In this document: positions 1 to 7,614 of the stretch, in pieces
How the letters are laid out: every line of letters begins with the position of its first letter
Position numbering within the stretch: the stretch's first letter is position 1
Origin: Alphaproteobacteria bacterium
Lineage (GTDB): Bacteria > Pseudomonadota > Alphaproteobacteria > JAVJVX01
DNA length: 64,000 nucleotides
Assembly (NCBI GenBank): GCA_040220875.1
Contig: JAVJVX010000009.1
Location: 372,001-436,000, forward strand
Direction: 5' to 3'
Made by a program: the position numbers and the translations under genes
Notes under the pieces: generated by a model
What the model was told of the DNA's origin: nothing
Databases searched by the model: none
Seen by the model: the letters and a program-made list of their open reading frames with translations, nothing else

Positions 1-139
1 TCTTATCTGGTTTCGACCTCGTAGCCGACAGCATGGAGGCGGTGCGCCCGCGGTTCCCCCTCCCTAAGGAGGGGATAGAGGGGCGAAGCCGGACTAAAAA
101 TCCCTAAAAAATATGGGGAATTGAGGCCGTCGCTGACGC
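1..139. other. Intergenic edge with a short GC hairpin
   Basis: No coding potential is visible. A perfect 7-bp stem (CCCCTCC at 57-63, GGAGGGG at 68-74, loop CTAA) lies downstream of the stop of the leftward regulator gene. No T-run follows it on either strand, so a Rho-independent terminator is not supported. The bases between the hairpin and the gene are AT-rich. Confidence 0.4.
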
Positions 140-2911
140 CTACCGCACAAGCGCAAGCTTACGGGAAAGGATGATAGCCTGCATCCGGGAGTGAACGCCA
201 AGCTTGGAAAACACGTTCTGAAAATGCCATTTCACAGTGGTATTTCGAATGCCAAGCTCTCGGGCAATTTCGCTGGTGGTCAAGCCTGCAGCCGCCAGGT
301 CGAGTACTTTCCGCTCCGTCCCTGTCAGGCTGATCTCGTTGTCCCCGAATTGACGCCATGCCAGACTTCGCTGGCAATCGGTTTCCAGGGGAACTGACCG
401 ACCAGTTACCTCGAGGAAACGATCGAGAAAGTGGTTGGAGGGTTTGAGTGGCAGCGCCGGATGAGGTTCGCTCCGCCCGCGACGAAGTCCCTCAACCAAC
501 TCCGCTAAGTCCTGCCCCTCATCGACCAGAGTGGTTAGGTAGGCCCGCTCTTCGGCGTTGGCCAGCACTTCACGAAGGACCTTGTGGGCTGCGGGCGGCC
601 CTTTTGTCTTTAAAGTTGCATCGGCCAGAAGGATGTTAAGGCGAAGCTCAATACCATCCAGCCCGCTCCCCCTTACTTCAGTTAGGAGTGTCCGAATCCA
701 GCGAGCTGCCCGATCACTAGAGCCGGCAGCCAAGAGATATCGCACGAAACACAGATAAAGGGGCCAGTCTCTATAGCAACAGTTAAAGCCGGGAGGTGGG
801 CTGATTGCTCCCAAGGGAGCCTCGAGCCCCTCGAGTAATTTAAAAGACTCCTGGATATCACCCACACGAATTAGAGCATTCGCCTTTACAATACGCACGT
901 CAATGTTCTGCACACTAAACGGCAAAAGGGACCGGCACTCCCGCGAAAGGCTCTCTGCCTCCTCAATGGTACTCAAGGCCCTGTCATATCTGTTTTCTCT
1001 GAGATCGAAAGCCACGTTGCACAGCTTGATAAGAATTTTCCAGTCCGCACGAAGGGATTGCGCGTTGAGCCGCTCTGCCAGGCGTAAATGTGCACGGCCT
1101 TCTGAGAGGTTACTTTGCTCCAGTTCGTATTGGGCCAATAAGATATGCACGGGCTCGAGTGCCGGCGTATCGCTCTCTTCCAACCGAGCGGCTGTCTTTT
1201 CCGCCTCCTCGCATAGGCGTAGAATGTCTTTCAGACGACCCTGATCTCTTAAAATGTGTCCTTGAAGGTAAGTAACCGTACTGAAGCTGTTTATGGAACG
1301 GTCTTCAAGGAACTGCCGCTTTGCTTTTTCAAGGGCACCGGTTGCCTTGAGGATCTCGTCACGACGCAAATAAATCAGAGCTTGGCCATAGGAGGCCATC
1401 CCGGCCGAGAAGGTGAGCTTCGATCGGCGACGCCCCTCAATTTCCCGTGCCTTCTTGATGTCTGCCCAGTGGGCGTCAACCGAAAGCTGAAGGATCAGAC
1501 GCAATGACTCCATTTCATCTTCAAGGGCATTGATCTGATCAAAATCATATTGTCCCTCATTTTTGTTTTTGTGCATCTCCGCTATGAGGCTTTCCGCCTT
1601 GTCCGCGACGCAACGGGCCTTCTCAATCTCTCCCACCAATAGATGAGCCCAGGCTCGTAGATAAACGACGTTGGCATAACGGTCCCGGAGGTCAGGGGGA
1701 AGCTCTTCGACAAAGTCGATAAAGAGCTCCTGATGTCCTTCATGCAAAAGCTGACGGCCACATTTGTCGACTAACACAGCCGCTCGATCAAAGTATTTGG
1801 CTCGGAGAGCGTGACGAGCGGCTTCAGTCGTCCGGTCATGATCTTCGAACCAGCGGCTCGCACGCAGGTGAAGAAGCTTTCTCCGGTCGGGCATCAAGCG
1901 GGCAAGCCTGCGCTCGAGAAAATCCAGAAAAACGGCATGAAACCGGAACCACTCATTTTCGGCATCAACGAAAAATAGGAACAAGTTCTTGTCATATATC
2001 TTAGTAATGAAACTCTCACTGTCGTCATGCCCCCGGAGTGCATTTGCCAAGCTGGGTGAGACCTCGTCCACGACAGAAATGTCCAACAGAAAGAGCTGCT
2101 CATCCTTGGGTAGCTTGGAAAACACGCTCTCTTCAATAAACTCGTGCAGCATACCCAGGGTATCCTTGGAAACATGCCGAAGCTGCTCGATGTCACTCGA
2201 CGTTTTCCCCGAGACCGCGGCAAGCTGCAGGCCAATGGGCCAGCCTTCCATGGCCTCGTTCAGATCAAAAATTTCCTCATGGGAAAGACCAGAGATAAAT
2301 CCGTTTTCAATCAAGTGAGACAGATCCTCCTCCCCGAAGCGAAGTAAATCGCTACCCACGGTATTTGCGAGGCCGCGGGCTTTTATCTGCCCAAGCTCCA
2401 GAGGTAGAGCGGCGCGGCTTGCCAAGCTGTAATGGGTATTCGACGGCGAGAATCTGATAAGATATTCAACGGCCTTATGGACCCGAGGATTGCTGATCAA
2501 ATGGTAATCATCAAGCATGACCACGAAATTCCGGTCTGCACCGGCCATGACGTTCAGAAAATCTGTGGCTGGAGAATTCGGGATGCCCCTCTCAAGGGCG
2601 AGGCCACCTCCAATTTTCGACTGATTAATCTGCTCTTGGAGAGCAAAATCCAGATGCTGGTGAAATCGGGCCAAGTTGTTGTCGGCCTCGTCCATAGAGA
2701 GCCAGACGACCGCCACACCATGGGGAATAAGATCTTTGCGCCATTGGGCGAGAAAGGTGGTCTTGCCAAAACCGGCGGGTGCAACAACTAGAGTCAGGAG
2801 AGTTTCCCTGCGGAGGATTTTCTCCGTTATCGGCGCAAAAATCCGCTTCCGATTAATCAGCCGCGTGCCGAGGATCGGCGGACGCAGTTTCGTATATAGG
2901 ATCGATGGCAT
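140..2911 (-). CDS. MalT-type LuxR-family transcriptional regulator (large ATP-binding)
   Basis: A 923-residue regulator with the MalT/LAL architecture. The N-terminal STAND-type NTPase has a Walker A (APAGFGKTT, Lys50) and a Walker B (VMLDDYH, Asp134-Asp135). A long helical TPR-like middle follows, and a C-terminal LuxR helix-turn-helix of about 60 residues (LTTSEIARELGIRNTTVKWHF) binds DNA. Members of this family usually sense a small ligand and activate neighbouring genes with ATP bound. No target operon is visible: the left side is the window edge and the right side is a gene fragment. Base composition is clearly AT-richer than in the core genes, which suggests horizontal acquisition. The ligand cannot be inferred. 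Confidence 0.9.
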   Translation of the reverse strand: MPSILYTKLRPPILGTRLINRKRIFAPITEKILRRETLLTLVVAPAGFGKTTFLAQWRKDLIPHGVAVVWLSMDEADNNLARFHQHLDFALQEQINQSKIGGGLALERGIPNSPATDFLNVMAGADRNFVVMLDDYHLISNPRVHKAVEYLIRFSPSNTHYSLASRAALPLELGQIKARGLANTVGSDLLRFGEEDLSHLIENGFISGLSHEEIFDLNEAMEGWPIGLQLAAVSGKTSSDIEQLRHVSKDTLGMLHEFIEESVFSKLPKDEQLFLLDISVVDEVSPSLANALRGHDDSESFITKIYDKNLFLFFVDAENEWFRFHAVFLDFLERRLARLMPDRRKLLHLRASRWFEDHDRTTEAARHALRAKYFDRAAVLVDKCGRQLLHEGHQELFIDFVEELPPDLRDRYANVVYLRAWAHLLVGEIEKARCVADKAESLIAEMHKNKNEGQYDFDQINALEDEMESLRLILQLSVDAHWADIKKAREIEGRRRSKLTFSAGMASYGQALIYLRRDEILKATGALEKAKRQFLEDRSINSFSTVTYLQGHILRDQGRLKDILRLCEEAEKTAARLEESDTPALEPVHILLAQYELEQSNLSEGRAHLRLAERLNAQSLRADWKILIKLCNVAFDLRENRYDRALSTIEEAESLSRECRSLLPFSVQNIDVRIVKANALIRVGDIQESFKLLEGLEAPLGAISPPPGFNCCYRDWPLYLCFVRYLLAAGSSDRAARWIRTLLTEVRGSGLDGIELRLNILLADATLKTKGPPAAHKVLREVLANAEERAYLTTLVDEGQDLAELVEGLRRGRSEPHPALPLKPSNHFLDRFLEVTGRSVPLETDCQRSLAWRQFGDNEISLTGTERKVLDLAAAGLTTSEIARELGIRNTTVKWHFQNVFSKLGVHSRMQAIILSRKLALVR

Positions 2912-2997
2912 CTTAGCCCCCGGAAGTCCGACAATGGTATCTCAACGCGGGGAGCGAATAAATGATCGCCATGTGTGCCCTTATCAGGCTGATATAT

Positions 2998-3453
2998 TTA
3001 AAAAATATTCGGTACCCCACATCCTGACCGTCTGGATGCGTCGTCACCATTCACGGCAACCGCAACTGCACTGCCGCCGGCACCGTTGCCTCGATGGAAA
3101 CCAGCCACAAAGGTTGTGGCTGTCAGTGTGACGCGGACGTCGAGGGGCGGATACAGTTCAAAGGCCCTCGGCTCGCGCGAGAAATTCCAAAGCCGGAACA
3201 GGCACCATTCGGATCTGCGCTCGTCCGCCACTGTGAGTCCGTTGCGTGTGATGTGGAACGGCGTCCGTTCCCACCCTTTCGTCGTCTTTACCTCGATCAG
3301 GCGTGACCGACCGTCCGACGCAAAACTCGCGATGTCGTAGCCTGCGCCATCCCCGTCTTCCTCGGATACCCAACGGATCCTTCGCGCCAGGTCATCACGC
3401 CCCGCCGATCGTACCGATGCCTGCTCATGCGCCAGCACGAGCTCCTCGCCGGC
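2998..3453 (-). pseudogene. 5'-truncated DUF3883-domain gene fragment
   Basis: The reading frame encodes most of a DUF3883 domain (protein NO VEIN C-terminal type): GDGAGYDIASF, then LIEVKTTKG and a Phe/Tyr-rich end (ELYPPLDVRVTLTATTF). The IEVKTT block resembles the D/ExK strand of PD-(D/E)XK nuclease-like folds. Family similarity begins at about 3453 (GEELVLAHEQAS). Immediately upstream the sequence becomes a TonB fragment on the other strand, so the normal N-terminal part is missing. A GTG at 3438 is the only nearby start. About 25 residues follow the usual domain end. In other genomes DUF3883 often sits at the C-terminus of large ATPase or helicase-like proteins, some of them in defence islands, so this is probably a remnant. 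Confidence 0.6.
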
Positions 3454-3644
3454 AGGAGGGCATGGTCCTTTTGTATTTCGTGATCGATCGCGGCGGACGC
3501 GTCCTGGAATACGGCGTGCCGCAGAGCTTTGGGCACGGGCTCCTGGACGACGCCGTCAGGGCCATGATCGAACGCGCCCAGCCCTTGCCGCACCCGCCGG
3601 AAACGGTTGCGGGACTCCGCCTGGAACTTGTCGTACCGGTCTGA
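3447..3644 (+). pseudogene. TonB C-terminal domain fragment
   Basis: This frame reads RRQEGMVLLYFVIDRGG, then VLEYGV, SFGHGLLDDAVRAMIERAQPLP and LELVVPV before a stop. That is the typical C-terminal domain of TonB/TolA-like energy transducers, which contact TonB-dependent outer-membrane receptors. The TM anchor and proline-rich linker are absent: similarity stops at about 3447, where the DUF3883 fragment begins on the opposite strand. No start codon with a ribosome site is convincing. I infer a tonB-like gene that lost its 5' part to the same rearrangement that removed the 5' part of the DUF3883 gene. Confidence 0.65.
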
Positions 3645-3895
3645 TTCGTCCTGCGATAAACAATCTTGTCGTCGCTTTTCTGCCGGAACCCCTGGCACAA
3701 GCCCGGGCCTGGTCAATGCCAATGGCGCAAAGGGCGTGAGCGGCGGGGCAGCCTGGACCGAAGCGCAAGAGATCACGCGCAGGGATGGCTTCGCCAGCGC
3801 CCTACGGAGAAGCGAAAGATGGACGGACGAACTCGGACTGCTTGTGGCGCTGCACGGGGACGGGGCTGGCCAGGGAAGAAACCGGCTTCCGGAGA
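3645..3895. other. Non-coding stretch beside tRNA-Ser
   Basis: About 250 bp lie between the TonB fragment and the 3' end of the tRNA. Open frames exist on both strands, but none has a recognisable domain, a ribosome site or a sensible composition. I see no direct repeat of the tRNA 3' end here, so an attachment site cannot be claimed. Confidence 0.4.
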
Positions 3896-3988
3896 TGGCG
3901 GAGGGGAAGGGATTCGAACCCTCGGTACGGCTTAAAACCGTACAACGGTTTAGCAAACCGCCGCCTTCGACCACTCGGCCACCCCTCC
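3896..3988 (-). tRNA. tRNA-Ser (anticodon GCU)
   Basis: Read on the minus strand, the acceptor stem GGAGGGG (from 3988) pairs with CCCCTCC, followed by discriminator G and an encoded CCA (3896-3898). The anticodon loop reads TTTGCTAAA, giving GCU, which decodes AGC/AGU. A long variable arm (GTACGG/CCGTAC) and the T-loop GGTTCGAATCC complete a class II serine tRNA of 93 nt with CCA. Its 3' end faces the accessory block at 1-3450. Confidence 0.95.
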
Positions 3989-3997
3989 GTCCGGCTG

Positions 3998-4027
3998 GTT
4001 CTACCCAGCGGGGTCGCGGATTGTCAA
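3998..4027 (-). promoter_or_regulatory. Candidate sigma-70 promoter for tRNA-Ser
   Basis: On the minus strand a perfect TTGACA (4027 down to 4022) is followed after 18 bp by TAGAAC (4003 to 3998). Initiation about 7 nt further on would fall just before the tRNA 5' end at 3988. Placement and a perfect -35 support it; the -10 matches 4 of 6 bases. Confidence 0.5.
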
Positions 4028-4063
4028 CGAATCCCGGCTCTGGCCGGAACCTCTATATCCCGC

Positions 4064-4693
4064 TCAGGTCAAACGCGCCAGCGCCGTCTTGAGTGACCGG
4101 TTCTCCGTCGCCAGGCGATCGATCTGTTCGCGCAGGGGCGCCAGGGCGGCGTCCATCTCCTCGAGGGTCAGGCGCTGGGGGATGTGTTGCGGGCAATTCC
4201 AATCGAGGGCCGCGATGGCGATGACGACCGCCCGCTCCGGCCGGGCGTCATAGCCAGGGGTCATCAGGCCGGCGACGAGATCGGGATCGGCCGCGAGTTC
4301 GACGAGCCGCGCGCGGCCCCAGATTTTCAGCCGGCGGCGATTGGCATAATCCATCAGGATCATCGAGATCCGGTCGTCGTCCGCGAGGTTGCCGGTGCTC
4401 AGATACTGCCGGTTGCCGCGGTAATCGGCATAGGCGATCGTGCGCTCATCGAGCACGCGCAGAAACCCGGCCGGCCCGCCGCGGAACTGGACATAGGGCC
4501 AGCCGCTCGCCGACACGGTCGCCTGATAAAACCCGTCACGATCGGCAATGAAGCCCGCCTCTTCGGGCCCCAGCCGGTCGCCGGGGGACGCATCGGCCGC
4601 GAGAAACCTGTCATATGCCGCGGCCGAGCCCTGACGGGCCTGCACCTCGCGCACGGCCGGCGTAAAGGCGATCTCCGCAAATGCGCGTGTCAT
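4064..4693 (-). CDS. Pyridoxamine 5'-phosphate oxidase-family (PPOX) flavin-fold protein
   Basis: A 209-residue protein with the split-barrel FMN-binding PPOX fold. An N-terminal segment is followed by GFYQATVSASGWPYVQFRGG, the RTIAYADYRGNRQYLSTGNL strand block and MDYANRRRLKIWGRARLVE, all typical of general-stress or pyridoxamine-oxidase-like members. The last about 30 residues form a leucine-heptad helix (LREQIDRLATENRSLKTALARL) that may mediate dimerisation. True PdxH is not implied: this subfamily has no fixed substrate. It lies 72 bp downstream of the DUF1348 gene on the same strand and is probably cotranscribed with it under the divergent TetR regulator. A ribosome site AGGA precedes the ATG. 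Confidence 0.85.
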   Translation of the reverse strand: MTRAFAEIAFTPAVREVQARQGSAAAYDRFLAADASPGDRLGPEEAGFIADRDGFYQATVSASGWPYVQFRGGPAGFLRVLDERTIAYADYRGNRQYLSTGNLADDDRISMILMDYANRRRLKIWGRARLVELAADPDLVAGLMTPGYDARPERAVVIAIAALDWNCPQHIPQRLTLEEMDAALAPLREQIDRLATENRSLKTALARLT

Positions 4694-4715
4694 GATGTTT
4701 TTTCCTGCTCGCTTT

Positions 4716-4744
4716 TGTGTGTTCTTTTTTTATGTGTGTTCTTT
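4716..4744. repeat. Short direct repeat in the DUF1348-PPOX gap
   Basis: The 12-mer TGTGTGTTCTTT occurs at 4716-4727 and again at 4733-4744, a 17-bp period in an otherwise GC-rich neighbourhood. It lies in the 72-bp gap upstream of the PPOX start. It looks like slippage of a pyrimidine-rich tract; no function is evident. Confidence 0.5.
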
Positions 4745-4765
4745 GCCGCCCGGACCCGTCCGCCG

Positions 4766-5230
4766 CTACAGGCCGAGCTCCGAAAGCCCCGGATGACCGT
4801 CCGGGCGACGGCCAAGCGGCCAGTGAAACTTGCGCTCGGTCCCGGCAATGGGCCGATCATTGATGCTGGCGATCCGGCGGCGCATGAACCCGTCGGCATC
4901 AAACTCCCAATTCTCGTTTCCATAGGAGCGGAACCAGGTGTTGCTGTCGTCGCGCCATTCATAGGCGAAACGCACGGCAATGCGGTCGCCCGCGCAAATC
5001 CACAATTCCTTGATCAGCCGATAATCGAGCTCCCGCGCCCATTTCCGGGCGAGGAAGGCCTCGATCTCCCCCCGGCCATTCACAAATTCGGCCCGATTGC
5101 GCCACTGGCTGTCAGGCGTGTAGGCCAGGGCGACCCGCGCGGGGTCCCGGGAGTTCCAGGCGTCTTCGGCGGCCCGCACCTTGGTCCGGGCGCTCTCTTC
5201 GGTGAAAGGGGGTAAAGGCGGGCGGCTCAT
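4766..5230 (-). CDS. DUF1348 family NTF2-like protein
   Basis: A protein of about 154 residues from the DUF1348 family, which has the small NTF2/SnoaL-like alpha+beta barrel fold. Recognisable blocks are [65 protein letters not shown] and the ending of the family ([19 protein letters not shown]). The start at 5230 is preferred because GGGAG precedes it at good spacing and it matches where family members begin. An upstream ATG at 5287 would run through the operator-like repeat. Members have no established reaction. The gene is divergent from a TetR regulator and leads a probable two-gene unit with the PPOX gene. Confidence 0.85.
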   Translation of the reverse strand: MSRPPLPPFTEESARTKVRAAEDAWNSRDPARVALAYTPDSQWRNRAEFVNGRGEIEAFLARKWARELDYRLIKELWICAGDRIAVRFAYEWRDDSNTWFRSYGNENWEFDADGFMRRRIASINDRPIAGTERKFHWPLGRRPDGHPGLSELGL

Positions 5231-5268
5231 CCGGTAATCTCCCTGGCACGGCTCGATCGAGAACCAAT

Positions 5269-5284
5269 ATGTACCGATCAGTAC
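5269..5284 (-). promoter_or_regulatory. Operator-like site 1 (TetR candidate), DUF1348 side
   Basis: Read on the minus strand the site is GTACTGATCGGTACAT. It is close to an inverted repeat (GTAC at both ends of a 14-bp core with one mismatched pair). It matches 13 of 16 bases with site 2 in front of the TetR gene, in opposite orientation. It lies about 40 bp upstream of the DUF1348 start. Confidence 0.55.
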
Positions 5285-5402
5285 CATTTGTAAACCCGGT
5301 TTTGCCTGGCCATCCCGCTAAAATCTTACCGGCCTTAAATTATTATCTCTATATTACTGATATTTAAAGTAGTTACCTTGAGCCCTTCCAGGTAATCTGA
5401 CT

Positions 5403-5418
5403 ATACTGATTTGTACAT
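5403..5418 (+). promoter_or_regulatory. Operator-like site 2 (TetR candidate), regulator side
   Basis: The sequence ATACTGATTTGTACAT matches site 1 at 13 of 16 positions and ends 16 bp before the preferred tetR start, next to the GGAGG ribosome site. Binding here would block the regulator's own transcription or translation start. A partial copy (TACTGAT) is at 5355-5361 in the same intergenic region. Confidence 0.55.
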
Positions 5419-5433
5419 GTTATGGAGGCAATC

Positions 5434-6036
5434 ATGCGGCCGACGAAGCGCGATGCGCTGGTCCGGAAGGCACTCGAGGTTTTTTATCAAAACGGCTTCC
5501 ATGCGACAGGAATGGACCGGCTCGTCGCCGAGACCGGCATCTCGAAAACCTCGATGTACCGCCATTTCCGCACGAAGGAGGACCTCATCCTCGGCGCCCT
5601 CAGGCTTCGCGACGAGCAGATTCGCAACTGGCTCTTCCGCCGGATGGAGGAACTTGGCGACGCACCCGACGGCCAGCTCCTTGCCATGTTCGACGCGCTT
5701 GGCGAATGGTTTGCCCAGCCGGACTTCCGCGGTTGCATGTTCATCAAGGCGGCGGCCGAGTTTCAGGACACCGACCATCCGATCCATGCCCAGTCTGCCG
5801 AGCACAAGCGACTGATTTTCAATCATGTCCTTCGCTTGGCCACGGATGCCGGGGCTGAAGATCCGGGCCTCCTTGCCCGTCAGCTTCTTCTGCTGAAGGA
5901 AGGGGCGATCGTGACAGCGCATCTCGGACACGCCCAGGATCCAGCGCGAGATGCGAAGGAAGCGGCACGCCACCTGCTCGCCGTTGCGACGTCGCCGGAT
6001 CCGGACAGGCGGTCCGCCCCGCCAGGGCCGGACTAA
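5434..6036 (+). CDS. TetR/AcrR-family transcriptional regulator
   Basis: A regulator of about 200 residues. The N-terminal TetR helix-turn-helix is clear: KALEVFYQNGFHATGMDRLVAETGISKTSMYRHFRTKEDLI (residues about 13-53). A helical ligand-binding C-terminal domain follows, with GCMFIKAAAEFQDTDHPIH. The start at 5434 is chosen because GGAGG lies at 5424-5428; an ATG at 5422 overlaps that site. It is divergent from the DUF1348-PPOX pair, and near-identical operator-like sequences precede both transcription units. The simple inference is an autoregulated repressor of that pair. The inducer is unknown. Confidence 0.9.
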   Translation: MRPTKRDALVRKALEVFYQNGFHATGMDRLVAETGISKTSMYRHFRTKEDLILGALRLRDEQIRNWLFRRMEELGDAPDGQLLAMFDALGEWFAQPDFRGCMFIKAAAEFQDTDHPIHAQSAEHKRLIFNHVLRLATDAGAEDPGLLARQLLLLKEGAIVTAHLGHAQDPARDAKEAARHLLAVATSPDPDRRSAPPGPD

Positions 6037-6416
6037 ACCGCTATCCAGGCGCGATAGGCGGCCTGCATCTCCTCGAGCGCCGCCTCGGCGGCAAGTTCGC
6101 CGGCCGCGACCATCTCGTTATAGGTATTCCGCGCATCGACGAACGCGGCCCAAAGCGCCGCCTGTTCGAGTGGCGAGATCGCCCCCTTTCGTCCCTGGGA
6201 CGAAGGCCCGGAATCCGGCGCCCGGCGTTCAAGAGTTTCCAGCACCTCGCGCAACCGGTCCGCGATATCCGTCGCACCAATCGCATACGCGTGATTGAAG
6301 GCCGCAAGGATCCGGTCCCCCAGACGCCGGCTGTAACGTGGCTCGCCGAGCGAGGCGACCGCCTGATTTATCGGCACGGACCCCGAGGCCCTGGCAAATT
6401 CAGCCGTTTCCTGCAT
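6033..6416 (-). CDS. Small conserved-looking protein of unknown function
   Basis: A 127-residue protein I do not recognise. Blocks include RYSRRLGDRILAAFNHAYAIG, ADRLREVLETLERR and LWAAFVDARNTYNEMV, all predicted helical, ending in an Ala-rich helix. No signal peptide or membrane segment is visible. The start at 6416 is preferred because GAGGGG precedes it; the ATG at 6422 would sit on that ribosome site. Its stop overlaps the end of the convergent tetR gene by 4 bp. Codon use resembles its neighbours, so it is probably a resident gene. Confidence 0.6.
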   Translation of the reverse strand: MQETAEFARASGSVPINQAVASLGEPRYSRRLGDRILAAFNHAYAIGATDIADRLREVLETLERRAPDSGPSSQGRKGAISPLEQAALWAAFVDARNTYNEMVAAGELAAEAALEEMQAAYRAWIAV

Positions 6417-6705
6417 TCTCATCCCCTCCCCCCGTGCGGCCCGGCATCGTTTCGTCGCGCACGGTCCGGCCGATCCTGCGCTTCTCCGGCTTGCCAATTG
6501 CTTAACGCCGGGACCCGGCACGCCGGCCCCGTCCGGCGACCTCACGCCCGCCTCGCCGGAAATCCTCCGTCGGCCAGGCTTCATTTACCCGGTGTTAAGC
6601 CTAACGCGCCAACCATCAGCCCTGACGGGCGATGGCAGGGGCAATATAGAAATCTGGATCTGGGTATTGGGGCCGCAGAGAACCGGCTGGCTGAAGGAGA
6701 CTTCA
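6417..6705. other. Divergent intergenic region with a candidate rightward promoter
   Basis: About 290 bp lie between two small genes. On the plus strand CTGACG (6622-6627) and TATAGA (6645-6650) are 17 bp apart and would give a leader of about 50 nt for the 66-residue gene at 6706. Nothing else is recognisable apart from GC-rich sequence. Confidence 0.4.
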
Positions 6706-6906
6706 ATGCTTTCCAAACGATCGAAAGAGATCCTGATCGACCTGATCGAGATCAAGCTGGGCTATCTCGAATGTCACGACCGCGAGGACGCCCGGGAAAA
6801 GAGGGCGCTGGAAACCTGTCTGTCGGAACTCCGTGGCGAACCTGCCGCCCGGGACCGGCGGGAGCGCCCGGCCCGAGAGGCGGACGCCCTGACCGCATTC
6901 GCCTGA
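6706..6906 (+). CDS. Small hypothetical protein (66 residues)
   Basis: A short charged protein, MLSKRSKEILIDLIEIKLG then ECHDREDAREKRALETCLSEL, predicted to be mostly one amphipathic helix, ending in an Arg-rich tail. The ATG at 6706 has AAGGAG 7 nt upstream. A sigma-70-like promoter lies about 50 bp before it. I do not recognise a family. The ribosome site, promoter and codon use make it a plausible real gene. Longer upstream starts in the same frame lack a ribosome site. Confidence 0.5.
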   Translation: MLSKRSKEILIDLIEIKLGYLECHDREDAREKRALETCLSELRGEPAARDRRERPAREADALTAFA

Positions 6907-6934
6907 GTCGGGGCCGGGAGCGCGAGCGGCAAGC

Positions 6935-7564
6935 CTATTTACGGGGCGGCGTCGGCACGCTCATCCCTCGCTCGACGGCCGGTCGGCGCGCGATCGAATC
7001 ATACCAGCGCCGGACATTGGGGAAGTCGGCGAAATCGATCCCCTGCCAGTCGTGACGCTGCAGCCAGGGAAACGTAGCCATGTCTGCGATGGAATAATCG
7101 CCGGCAAGGAACTCGCTCTCACCAAGCCTCTTCTCGAGCACCCCGTAAAGCCGCCGGGCCTCGTTGGCGTAGCGCTCCTCTGCGTAAGGCGCCTTGCCCG
7201 GGTTGAAATGCAGGAAATGATGCGCCTGCCCCAACATGGGCCCCACCCCGCCCATCTGGAACATGAGCCACTGAATGACGTCGTAGCAACCGCGCACCTC
7301 GCGCGGCAGGAACCGTCCGGTTTTTTCGGCCAGATAGATCAGGATCGCGCCGGATTCAAACAACGCATAGGGTTCGCCATCGGCCGAGCCCCGATCCACG
7401 ATGGCGGGAATCTTGTTGTTCGGGCTGATCGCGAGGAAATCCGGGGCGAACTGCTCATCAGCCGTAATGTTGACCGGATGAACCTCGTAGTCGAGCGCGG
7501 TCTCCTCCAGCATGATGGAAACCTTGCGCCCGTTGGGGGTGGACCAGGTGTAGAGATCGATCAT
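6935..7564 (-). CDS. Glutathione S-transferase family protein (YfcG/Nu-class-like)
   Basis: A 209-residue cytosolic GST. The thioredoxin-like N-terminal domain opens with [18 protein letters not shown], the TxxTPNGxK signature of the Nu class (E. coli YfcG/YghU), whose members act as glutathione-dependent disulfide-bond reductases. [12 protein letters not shown] and [15 protein letters not shown] form the glutathione-binding cis-Pro and ESxAI elements. The C-terminal helical domain contains [17 protein letters not shown]. The gene stands alone between a small unknown gene and gatB, both of which can be read independently. Confidence 0.9.
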   Translation of the reverse strand: MIDLYTWSTPNGRKVSIMLEETALDYEVHPVNITADEQFAPDFLAISPNNKIPAIVDRGSADGEPYALFESGAILIYLAEKTGRFLPREVRGCYDVIQWLMFQMGGVGPMLGQAHHFLHFNPGKAPYAEERYANEARRLYGVLEKRLGESEFLAGDYSIADMATFPWLQRHDWQGIDFADFPNVRRWYDSIARRPAVERGMSVPTPPRK

Positions 7565-7614
7565 TCGCCGCTCCCCTTCGCCGCCTTCATCGCCGGCGCC
7601 AAGCCTCGGGCACG

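Noticed and set aside
57-74. Hairpin as a terminator for the MalT-type gene
   Set aside because: The stem is perfect but no T-run follows on either strand.
3297-3974. A 225-residue minus-strand frame running through tRNA-Ser and the remnant junction
   Set aside because: It starts inside the tRNA gene, overlaps the TonB and DUF3883 fragments out of frame and has no domain.
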